Of a stretch of DNA of 32,196 nt, positions 16,895-23,246 are shown piece by piece. The stretch covers positions 1 to 32,196 of the forward strand of contig CAMYKY010000052.1 of assembly GCA_947259165.1 (NCBI GenBank). The letters are read 5' to 3'. This stretch comes from an uncultured Acidobacteriota bacterium (GTDB lineage Bacteria > Acidobacteriota > Vicinamibacteria > Marinacidobacterales > SMYC01). The notes beneath the pieces were generated by a model. The model was not told where the DNA came from, made no database searches, and saw only the letters and a list, made by a program, of their open reading frames with translations. Positions within the stretch are counted from its first letter, which is position 1, and each line of letters starts with the position of its first letter. A program made the position numbers and the translations under genes.

Positions 16895-17689
16895 TCACGT
16901 CTCCGAGCTGCGCTCTTGCTTGACCATCTCGACGAGAATCGAGCGGGTCTCCTCGCCGGTCCGCACTTCACGGGTGAACGGGATTCGCACACCTCGCATC
17001 CCGTCGTCGGTTTTCAGTCGAACGTGAAATCCGAGGCGATCGACCGCGGTCATCTTGGCGTCCTCCGCCTCGACGCCGGCAACGCCGCGTGCGAGAAGCA
17101 ACATCGCTTCGACGTGATCTTTGTTCATATGATCGATGATGCCGGCCGCGGCGTCGCACAAGGGATCGGGCTCCGCATCGAGGTAGTCGTCGGCGCTCAC
17201 CCAACCCATGACGCCGAACCCTCCGACGAAGTACACGTCGACGACATCCATTTGAAAAAACGCGAAGTCCTTGAAGTCGACCCAGTACGACGCGTTCTCG
17301 TAACGCGCCAAATACTGCTCGCGAACGAACGCGAGCGCGTTCTCGGGAGTCTTCGCGACGCGCCCCACGAGAGTGACGCGTCCCGCACCGAGAGGATCTT
17401 CTGCGACCCCCGCCTCGGCGACGAGGAGACTCGCGCGGTCATTACCGAGAATATTCTGCGTGTGCATCGCCATGGTGCTGATGAGAAACGTCGGGCGGCC
17501 GCGCTCGTCGAGCCCATACGGCGCGACCGAGCCGAAAGGAAAGTCAGCGATTTTTTGCGACACCGTCGAGAGTGTCCCAACTCGGCCGACATGCACCAAA
17601 GTCCGTGCCTTCTCGGCGTAGGTGGGCTCGGGAACAGGGGCTGGCGATTCCGTGGTCGGACGTGCGTGCTCGGGTGAGTTCTTAGACAA
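16895..17689 (-). CDS. PPOX-fold / DUF2470 (HugZ-like) flavin- or haem-binding protein, TTG start
   Basis: A 264-aa protein with an N-terminal pyridoxamine-5'-phosphate-oxidase split-barrel (about 25-165: TLVHVGRVGTLSTVS, FPFGSVAPYGLDERGRPTF, ISTMAMHTQNI) and a C-terminal DUF2470 domain (IIDHMNKDHVEAMLLLA, VDRLGFHVRL). The arrangement matches HugZ/HutZ haem-utilisation proteins and plastid glutamyl-tRNA-reductase-binding proteins, so haem or flavin binding is likely. The TTG start is inferred: GAGAGGAG lies exactly 7 nt before TTG 17689, and no ATG lies between it and ATG 17779, whose extra 30 residues would cover the Shine-Dalgarno sequence and look non-conserved. E2 lies upstream in the divergent gap. 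Confidence 0.85.
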   Translation of the reverse strand: MSKNSPEHARPTTESPAPVPEPTYAEKARTLVHVGRVGTLSTVSQKIADFPFGSVAPYGLDERGRPTFLISTMAMHTQNILGNDRASLLVAEAGVAEDPLGAGRVTLVGRVAKTPENALAFVREQYLARYENASYWVDFKDFAFFQMDVVDVYFVGGFGVMGWVSADDYLDAEPDPLCDAAAGIIDHMNKDHVEAMLLLARGVAGVEAEDAKMTAVDRLGFHVRLKTDDGMRGVRIPFTREVRTGEETRSILVEMVKQERSSET

Positions 17690-17696
17690 GAAAAGA

Positions 17697-17704
17697 CTCC
17701 TCTC
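17697..17704 (-). promoter_or_regulatory. Ribosome-binding site that sets the TTG start of the PPOX gene
   Basis: GAGAGGAG on the minus strand with a 7-nt spacer to TTG 17689. It is a near-perfect Shine-Dalgarno match and argues against the upstream ATG at 17779. Confidence 0.7.
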
Positions 17705-17826
17705 GGACAGATTGTAGCGCCGGATGATGTCACTGCGCCAGGAAGTTCGACAGACTTCGCTCTCAGGCACAAAGCGCATGCTCGAGCCCCGTATCTCGAG
17801 TGCGAGGTGGAGCGCGCTCGAGCTGA

Positions 17827-17993
17827 GCTAAGGGTCCGGGCAAGAATAAATTCCCATTCTTGGGCGTCGAGGGGCCCGTCTGGCGAGGCGCGAGGAGTGA
17901 ACCATATCTAGATATATGAACGACTTGCAACGAAGCCAGGCGGGATGCATCGGCGTCCAAGAATGGGGAGTTATTCTTGCCCGGGCCCTAAGC
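17827..17993 (+). repeat. Palindromic hairpin element E2 (same family as E1)
   Basis: About 165 bp. The left arm (to 17879) pairs with the right arm (from 17940): AGGGTCCGGGCAAGAATAA with TTATTCTTGCCCGGGCCCT, and CCCATTCTTGG with CCAAGAATGGG. The 60-bp core 17880-17939 is collinear with the E1 core (CTGGCGAG, CATATCTAGATAT, CAACGAAGCCAG at identical spacing), while the arms share no sequence with E1. Mispairs in the arms are G.U-type on the plus strand (17835, 17852, 17864, 17867, 17879) plus one A-G. It lies between the divergent PPOX and ankyrin genes, 47 nt before the ankyrin ATG. Confidence 0.85.
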
Positions 17994-18015
17994 AGCCGCT
18001 CGGCGCTGTCCAACA

Positions 18016-18024
18016 TGTTAGGAT
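18016..18024 (+). promoter_or_regulatory. Possible extended -10 (TGTTAGGAT) of the ankyrin gene
   Basis: TGnTAnnnT match 16 nt before ATG 18041 and downstream of E2, giving a predicted leader of roughly 9 nt. No clear -35. Confidence 0.35.
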
Positions 18025-18040
18025 TTCCGCCGAGCGGAAC

Positions 18041-18937
18041 ATGAGCATCGGAGTTTTACTGCCACTAATTCTGATTTCAGCGATCCAGGAAAGCGACGAA
18101 AAACTGCGCCTTGCGGTGCGAGGCGGCGATACGGCCGAAGTGCGCGCTGCCCTGGAGGCGGGCTCCGACGTGGACGGGACCGATGCCACCGGGCGCACCG
18201 CGTTGATGGTGGCCGCTGGGCGGAACGATAAGGCAATGGTGCAGCTTCTACTCGAGGCCGGGGCGGACGCGACGAAGCGGGACGCCGATGGAGTCAGCGC
18301 TCTAACCGTCGCCAAAGCCGAGGCCTCGCCCGACGTGGTCTCCTTGTTGCGGGATGCGGGAGCGCAGGAAAGCCAAGAGGAGCGCCTCGATGACGCGATC
18401 CGAAACGGCGATCTCGCAACGGTAGAGGGGCTGCTCGAAGAAGGCGTCGATGTGAACGCTCTCGACACCGGCGCCTATCAGACACCGTTGATGACAGCGC
18501 TCGAGCTGCGCGAGCTCGACATCTTCCTTCGACTCGTCGAGGCCGGCGCGGACCCCACCCGCGAGGGGACCGGTATAGCAACGACGGGCGAGAACGCCAT
18601 CAGCGTCGCTGCGCGTCAAGCAAGTCCCTGGGCCCTCCGCTTGCTGCTCGAATCGCACGCTCGTCAAGCGGATTCAGACCGCGCCCTGATGCTCGGGTGC
18701 GCGAGTGCAGCGGTCGTCCGAGTCGCGCTCGAAGCTGGCGCGAACGTCAATGCTAAAAGCGAGAATGAAAAGACACCTCTGATTTGCGCGGCGTCCGCCG
18801 GCGCCGTTGACGCCGTCTCCGCGCTTCTCGAAGCCGGTGCGAACGTCGATACGACCTCGGCCGACGGACGTAGTGCGCGCGACTGGGCGGAGCTCAAAGG
18901 CTTTGACGACGTCGTGTCGCTGCTGACGCGGCCGTAG
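18041..18937 (+). CDS. Ankyrin-repeat protein, probably exported
   Basis: A 298-aa protein. The N-terminus MSIGVLLPLILISAIQ looks like a short signal peptide or anchor; the rest is ankyrin repeats, recognisable by LRLAVRGGDTAEVRAALEAG, GRTALMVAAGRNDKAMVQLLLEAGAD, LDDAIRNGDLATVEGLLEEGVDVN, KTPLICAASAGAVDAVSALLEAGANV and a capping repeat ending DDVVSLLTRP. About eight repeats are present, with a less regular one in the middle. Ankyrin repeats mediate protein-protein contacts; the partner is unknown. The frame stays open upstream to an ATG at 17945 inside E2, but 18041 is preferred because the hydrophobic segment starts there. It is a single gene with no evident operon partner. Confidence 0.85.
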   Translation: MSIGVLLPLILISAIQESDEKLRLAVRGGDTAEVRAALEAGSDVDGTDATGRTALMVAAGRNDKAMVQLLLEAGADATKRDADGVSALTVAKAEASPDVVSLLRDAGAQESQEERLDDAIRNGDLATVEGLLEEGVDVNALDTGAYQTPLMTALELRELDIFLRLVEAGADPTREGTGIATTGENAISVAARQASPWALRLLLESHARQADSDRALMLGCASAAVVRVALEAGANVNAKSENEKTPLICAASAGAVDAVSALLEAGANVDTTSADGRSARDWAELKGFDDVVSLLTRP

Positions 18938-19101
18938 AAGCAAGTAGAAACACGTTCCAATTCTCTCCGGTTTTCACCTGGAGATGCAGACGGAGGAATA
19001 CATTCGCCAAGGCATGAGCTCAAGACGCAAGATGGCGCTCGGCGCCGACGGCCGCCGCGACCGCAGCCGCTTGGATTCCCTCACGGCGAGCTCGCAGTGA
19101 T

Positions 19102-20118
19102 CTAGTCGAGCACGACGGTCGCGTCGCCGACATACGCCGTCCTGCCACCGACGCGGACCTCATTAATCGTGTCGCCGTCGAGACCGATGTCGATGTAGAT
19201 CCGGCTGGGCCGTCCCATGTGGACGCCTTGGCGACTCAGAATCTCGCTCGCGTTCTCCTTCGCGACGACGCCGTGATGTACGAGATAGGCGCCGAGCGGT
19301 CCGTTCGCGCTACCGGTGGCGGGATCCTCATTCCCACTCGTGCCCAGCATGCGTCCGTAGGTGGTGGCGTCGTCGCCGGTGGCCTCGGTGGAGAAGATGA
19401 AGAGGCCGCGGCGCGGAATATCTGAGGCTTCGAGCACACTCAGCACCGCGCCACCGTTGACGACGATCGAATCCACCTCCACGCGAGTCGCGACGGGCAC
19501 GAATAAAAACGTCGAGCCGCACGAAACTTCCTGCACCGGCAGGTCGGTCGACGCGATGGCGCCGCTATCGAGGCCAAGCGCTCCCTCCAAGCCCGCGATA
19601 TCGCTCAGCGTCTTTCCGAACGTTGGCTCGAGCTGATACATCCACGCAAAGCTCAGCTCGTCCCCGTCCCACTCCAAATCCACCGGGATCGGCCCGATGC
19701 CCTCGCCGAGAACAATTTGTTCCGTTCCCGGAGGGATCAACCCTTCATGGGCCAGGGCGTAGGCGGTCCCGACGGTAGGATGCCCGGCGAAGTTCATCTC
19801 CCGGTTTCTGCCGAAGATCCTGACGCGGAAGTCCGTTCCTTCTTCTTCGGGAGGGAAAACAAAGGTCGTCTCCGAAAAATTCATCTCGCGCGCGATGAGC
19901 TGCATTTCTTCGGAGCTCAAGCCTTCCGGCATCATGAACACGGCCAGTTGATTGCCGGTCAGCGGTTTGTCCGTAAAGACGTCCACGTGAAGATACGGGT
20001 AAACGCGCCCTTCTTGCCCACCGGATGCGCCAGGTGAGTTCGAGGTGTCGGGCGGGCCGGTGCAACCACCGACGAGCACGAGGAGCGCGAGCCAGAATCG
20101 GGACCTAGTCAGCGTCAT
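19102..20118 (-). CDS. PhzF-family isomerase-like lipoprotein
   Basis: A 338-aa PhzF/DapF-fold protein. The N-terminus MTLTRSRFWLALLVLVGGC19 is a strong lipoprotein signal (LVGGC), so the protein is probably anchored to a membrane on the periplasmic side, unusual for a family that is mostly cytoplasmic. Family motifs are YLHVDVFTDKPLTGNQLAVF, MNFSETTFVFPP (with the conserved Glu), MNFAGHPTVGTAYAL and DPATGSANGPLGAYL. PhzF-like proteins carry out isomerisations with a conserved Glu; the substrate here is unknown. The ATG at 20118 overlaps by two bases the candidate ATG (20117) of the divergent GHKL gene. The preceding 164-bp gap after the ankyrin gene holds nothing clear. Confidence 0.9.
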   Translation of the reverse strand: MTLTRSRFWLALLVLVGGCTGPPDTSNSPGASGGQEGRVYPYLHVDVFTDKPLTGNQLAVFMMPEGLSSEEMQLIAREMNFSETTFVFPPEEEGTDFRVRIFGRNREMNFAGHPTVGTAYALAHEGLIPPGTEQIVLGEGIGPIPVDLEWDGDELSFAWMYQLEPTFGKTLSDIAGLEGALGLDSGAIASTDLPVQEVSCGSTFLFVPVATRVEVDSIVVNGGAVLSVLEASDIPRRGLFIFSTEATGDDATTYGRMLGTSGNEDPATGSANGPLGAYLVHHGVVAKENASEILSRQGVHMGRPSRIYIDIGLDGDTINEVRVGGRTAYVGDATVVLD

Positions 20119-20160
20119 GGCGGCTAACGTATCGCTCGACGGGGAAAGGCGCAAGCGTTG

Positions 20161-20169
20161 TGTTAGATT
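20161..20169 (+). promoter_or_regulatory. Extended -10 (TGTTAGATT) before the GTG start of the GHKL gene
   Basis: TGnTAnnnT followed by 7 nt and GTG 20177, so transcription would begin at the start codon. No Shine-Dalgarno sequence is properly spaced for this GTG. Confidence 0.45.
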
Positions 20170-20176
20170 CCCGGAA

Positions 20177-22084
20177 GTGGCCAAACGTAAAGCACGCGCG
20201 AAAAAGACCCGTGACAGCGAAGTCGAGACGGGCCGCCTGAGGGTCCACGACCCGTTCGAGCTCATCCGTTGGCTTGCGCTGAGCCAACCGGACCCACGAA
20301 AAGCCTTGGCGGAGCTCGTGCAAAACAGCCTCGACGCAGGCTCTCGGAACGTCCGCATCACGCGCGCTCGAGAGAAAAGAGTCGCGTGCCTCAGAATACT
20401 CGACGACGGCGAAGGCGTCATCCCCGAGCTGAGTCGACCCGAAGCCCTTCGGTATATCGCGACCCACATCGGTCACAGCCGCAAGCGCGACCTTTCACCA
20501 CGACAGCGCTTGGAGCTCATGACCCAAGGACAGTACGGGATTGGACTCCTCGGATTCTGGAGCCTGGGTGAAGTGCTCGAAATCCGATCCCATTTTCCAG
20601 GTCAAAAGCCCTACCGGCTCGTACTCCACCGCGACCGGCCGGAGTTCGAGATCGAGCCTCTGCGCGGGAAGCTCGTGTTCGATGAGCGGTGGACCGAGGT
20701 GGTCGTCACCAACCTGACCAAGGAAGCGGCCGCCGCGGTCGCGGCTCGCCGGGCGTCGGACTACCTCGCGGGAGAGCTGCGCGGCCAGCTCCTCGGGCGC
20801 AACGTCGAGCTCGTGGTCGCAGATAAAATGGCACGGGGCCGCTCACCGAAGTCGTTGCGCGTGCGGCCGCCGCGGTTTCTTGGCGAACGGCTCGGAGGGT
20901 TCGAAACCATCCATGTGGCGGGCGAGCCGCCCGACCACGGCGCTATCCGGCTCGAGATCTATCTAACGGGCGACGCTTCAGACGAAACCAGCCCACCGCT
21001 CGCGCTCTACGCCGCGGGAACGATGGTCGCTGAGAGTTTCGATGAGTTGGGCGCGCTCGGACTCGACCACCCCCCGTGGACAGACAGGCGGCTCAGCGGT
21101 CTCGTGGATTTTTCGGCGCTTCACGTCGCGCCCGGGAGCCGTCGCGGTGTCATCCCCGACGACGTCGCCCATCGGTTCGCGAACGCCCTGGCCAGCGTCG
21201 AGCCCGCACTGTCGAGCGTGATCGAAACGAAACAACGCGAACACTCGGACCACCTCGACAAGAACGCCATTCGAGATTTGCAGCGAGCATTTCGCGACTT
21301 TTACCGGGGACGGCCGAGCTACACGATGCTTCCAACGGAGCAGATGGGAGTCGGAGCCGAAAGTGCGGACGCGACACCAGGCGCTCACGCCGATGTGGAC
21401 GGCGCCGAAATCGCGACGGTTGCTAGCGACACGGGTGAGCCAACGCGAGCCTTATTTCCTCCGGGCCCACTCGCCGCGGCCACGATCACGCCGAAGCGAG
21501 TGCTCGTCGCCGTGGGTGGCGAAGCCAAGGCGCGCGCGCACGCGCTCGATGCCAATGGACGGGTCATCACATCCGACGTGAGTTTTTCGTGGCAGCTGAC
21601 GCAAAACGTCGGGAGTTTGCGTGACGTCGACGCCACCTCCGGAAACGCAAGGGTCGTCACGTTCGTGGCTGGCGACGATATCGGCGAGGCCGCGCTATCC
21701 GTTCACGCGAGACAAGTTGGCGGCGACAGTGAAGCCTCCGCCACCGTATCCGTCGAGATCGTTGATTCACTGCCGACGCACTCGGACGAGGGGCTCCCCG
21801 AGCCCGAGCTCGTCGACCACGCCAGCTCGAAATGGCGCTCGCGACTTCACGACGGCCGTTGGCAGGTGAATGTGGGACACCCCGACTACAAGGCCAACTC
21901 GACGCGCCCGGCGTTGAAACTTCGCTATCTAGCCATGCTGTTTGCCAAGGAAATCGTGCTTCGGTCGAGCCAGGATCCAAGGCTGGAGGAGCCGCTCGAA
22001 CAAATCGTCGAGGTTACGGCGTACGCGGATCGCCAACTCACCGAGAAACCGCCGCGTGGCCGCCGGCGCACGAAAAACACTTGA
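20177..22084 (+). CDS. GHKL (Hsp90/MutL/MORC-type) ATPase with an Ig-like region
   Basis: A 635-aa protein from GTG 20177 (655 aa from ATG 20117). The N-terminal Bergerat-fold ATPase has the N-box E46-LVQN50-SLDAG, the D76-D-G-E-G80 loop and the glycine-rich lid GQYGIGLLGFWSLG (118-131), the pattern of Hsp90, MutL and MORC rather than histidine kinases. A transducer-like region follows to about residue 390. At about 430-550 there is a beta-sandwich resembling bacterial Ig-like (Big) domains (ITPKRVLVAVGGEAKARAHA, VSFSWQLTQNVGSL). A charged C-terminal helix-rich domain (SKWRSRLHDGRWQVNVGHPD, LRYLAMLFAKEIVL) ends in an Arg/Lys tail. There is no signal peptide. The function is unknown; a DNA- or protein-remodelling ATPase is inferred. 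The start is uncertain: GTG is favoured by the extended -10, ATG by codon type. Confidence 0.8.
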   Translation: MAKRKARAKKTRDSEVETGRLRVHDPFELIRWLALSQPDPRKALAELVQNSLDAGSRNVRITRAREKRVACLRILDDGEGVIPELSRPEALRYIATHIGHSRKRDLSPRQRLELMTQGQYGIGLLGFWSLGEVLEIRSHFPGQKPYRLVLHRDRPEFEIEPLRGKLVFDERWTEVVVTNLTKEAAAAVAARRASDYLAGELRGQLLGRNVELVVADKMARGRSPKSLRVRPPRFLGERLGGFETIHVAGEPPDHGAIRLEIYLTGDASDETSPPLALYAAGTMVAESFDELGALGLDHPPWTDRRLSGLVDFSALHVAPGSRRGVIPDDVAHRFANALASVEPALSSVIETKQREHSDHLDKNAIRDLQRAFRDFYRGRPSYTMLPTEQMGVGAESADATPGAHADVDGAEIATVASDTGEPTRALFPPGPLAAATITPKRVLVAVGGEAKARAHALDANGRVITSDVSFSWQLTQNVGSLRDVDATSGNARVVTFVAGDDIGEAALSVHARQVGGDSEASATVSVEIVDSLPTHSDEGLPEPELVDHASSKWRSRLHDGRWQVNVGHPDYKANSTRPALKLRYLAMLFAKEIVLRSSQDPRLEEPLEQIVEVTAYADRQLTEKPPRGRRRTKNT

Positions 22085-22109
22085 CGAGAGCCGTTCGGCT
22101 AGCTATAAC
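22081..22109 (+). promoter_or_regulatory. Sigma-70-type promoter of padR
   Basis: TTGACG (22081-22086, overlapping the stop codon of the GHKL gene), a 17-nt spacer and TATAAC (22104-22109). It is the best -35/-10 pair in the window and gives a leader of about 17 nt ahead of ATG 22133. Confidence 0.65.
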
Positions 22110-22111
22110 TT

Positions 22112-22123
22112 CTACATAGGTAG
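22112..22123 (+). promoter_or_regulatory. Candidate PadR operator CTAC-atag-GTAG overlapping the ribosome-binding site
   Basis: A small palindrome between the -10 box and AGGAGG (22122-22127). PadR-family repressors commonly bind short palindromes near their own promoter, so autoregulation is inferred from position only. Confidence 0.35.
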
Positions 22124-22132
22124 GAGGACTGC

Positions 22133-22441
22133 ATGCCTCGACTGGGAGCTGCACAGATCAAAGTGCTCGAGGCCGTCGCGGGCGGCACCGGTTACGGATT
22201 CGACATCATGGACCAGACCGGGCTCGCCAGCGGGAGCGTGTACCCAGCGCTGTCGAAGCTCGAAAAGAACCGACTCGTCCGTTCAAGCTGGGAGAGCGCC
22301 GTCGTGGCGCGACGCGAAAAAAGGCCTCCACGGCGATACTACGAGGTCACCCCGCCCGGACACGAGGCACTCACGGACGCGCTCGCCCAAGCGCGGGACC
22401 TCGCACGGTCGCTAGCCAAAACGGTGAAGGAGTCGAGCTAG
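22133..22441 (+). CDS. PadR-family transcriptional regulator
   Basis: A 102-aa winged-helix regulator. The PadR pattern is clear: [43 protein letters not shown], then [16 protein letters not shown], ending in a short helix for dimerisation. AGGAGG lies 5 nt before the ATG. In Acidobacteria such short PadR genes usually precede ADOP permease genes and probably control them; here the permease directly downstream is a gutted pseudogene beginning at the PadR stop codon, so the regulator appears orphaned. The ligand is unknown. Confidence 0.92.
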   Translation: MPRLGAAQIKVLEAVAGGTGYGFDIMDQTGLASGSVYPALSKLEKNRLVRSSWESAVVARREKRPPRRYYEVTPPGHEALTDALAQARDLARSLAKTVKESS

Positions 22442-23246
22442 GGGCTCTTGCGCTCGAGCAGAGCTCGACGTCATCGCCGCAGACAGCGCCGCGGCGTACC
22501 CGAAGACGAACCACGGCTGGGGAGTGACGCTCGTGCCTCTTCGCGACACTCTTGTGGGCGACACCCGACTCGCTCTGATGGTCTTGCTCGGCGCGGTCGG
22601 GTTCGTGCTGCTGCTCGCGTGCGCCAACGTGACCAGCCTGCTTCTGGTTCGAGCGTCTGGAAGGAGTCGGGAAATGGCGGTACGCACCGCGCTCGGCGCC
22701 TCGCGCCTGCGTCTCGTGCGCCAACTTTTCCTGGAAGCCTTCGTTCTCGCCGCGATCGGGGGTATTGGCGGCATTGCTCTGGCTCGCTCGAGCATCAGTG
22801 CGATGCGCTGGTTCGCCCCGGCCGGGATTCCTCGACTCGACGAGGTCGCTGTCGATGGGCGTGTCGTAGCCTTCGCCGTTTTGGCGTCGGTTATCGCGGG
22901 ATTGTTGGCGGGGATCGCACCCGCGTTCCAAGGCTCGACCACTTCGCCGGCTCTCAGTCTCAAAAGCGCGGGGCCGACAGCGTCGGCCGACCGGCAACGT
23001 CAAAGGCTTCGAGCTTGGATCGTGGGCTTCGAGGTCGCCGCCGCGGTGGTGCTCCTTGTAGGATCGGGTCTGTTGCTGCGAAGCTTCTCTCGCGTGCTCG
23101 CCGTCGACCTCGGATTCGATGCGGACAAGCTCCTCGTGGTGCGCATGCGACTCGACGGCACAAGCTACGGAGGCGGAGGCGCTCATCCTTAGTACACACG
23201 TTTCTTGGAACTACCGGGCGCGCTCAGCCAGGTCGAGACGGATACG
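22442..23246 (+). pseudogene. Truncated ADOP (MacB/FtsX-type) permease relic
   Basis: Directly after the PadR stop codon the frame reads [19 protein letters not shown], then the first FtsX domain ([46 protein letters not shown]), a second membrane segment, and the linker [23 protein letters not shown]. It meets TAG at 23190-23192; after this stop the same frame continues YTRFLELPGALSQVE, matching the RFTRTMMARFEELPGVE region of the intact paralogue at 29860-32196. About 250 of some 800-900 residues remain. The N-terminal half (first membrane helix and most of the periplasmic domain) is missing before the PadR junction, and the second half is missing where the minus-strand TPR gene begins. The 222-residue open frame from 22524 might still be translated, but would not make a transporter. 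Confidence 0.8.

Noticed and set aside
17811..17835. Minus-strand stretch GGACCCTTAGCTCAG resembling the 5' end of a tRNA
   Set aside because: The D-loop is too short, there is no plausible anticodon arm or T-loop, and the matching acceptor 3' strand is absent. At most a relic or chance.
17945..18040. Upstream ATG that would extend the ankyrin protein by 32 residues
   Set aside because: It lies inside element E2 and upstream of the probable -10 box, and the extra residues precede a normal signal-peptide-like N-terminus at 18041.
18984..19100. 38-codon plus-strand ORF (MQTEEYIRQGMSSRRKMALG...) between the ankyrin and PhzF genes
   Set aside because: No properly spaced ribosome-binding site, no recognisable motif, and short enough to arise by chance in high-GC DNA.
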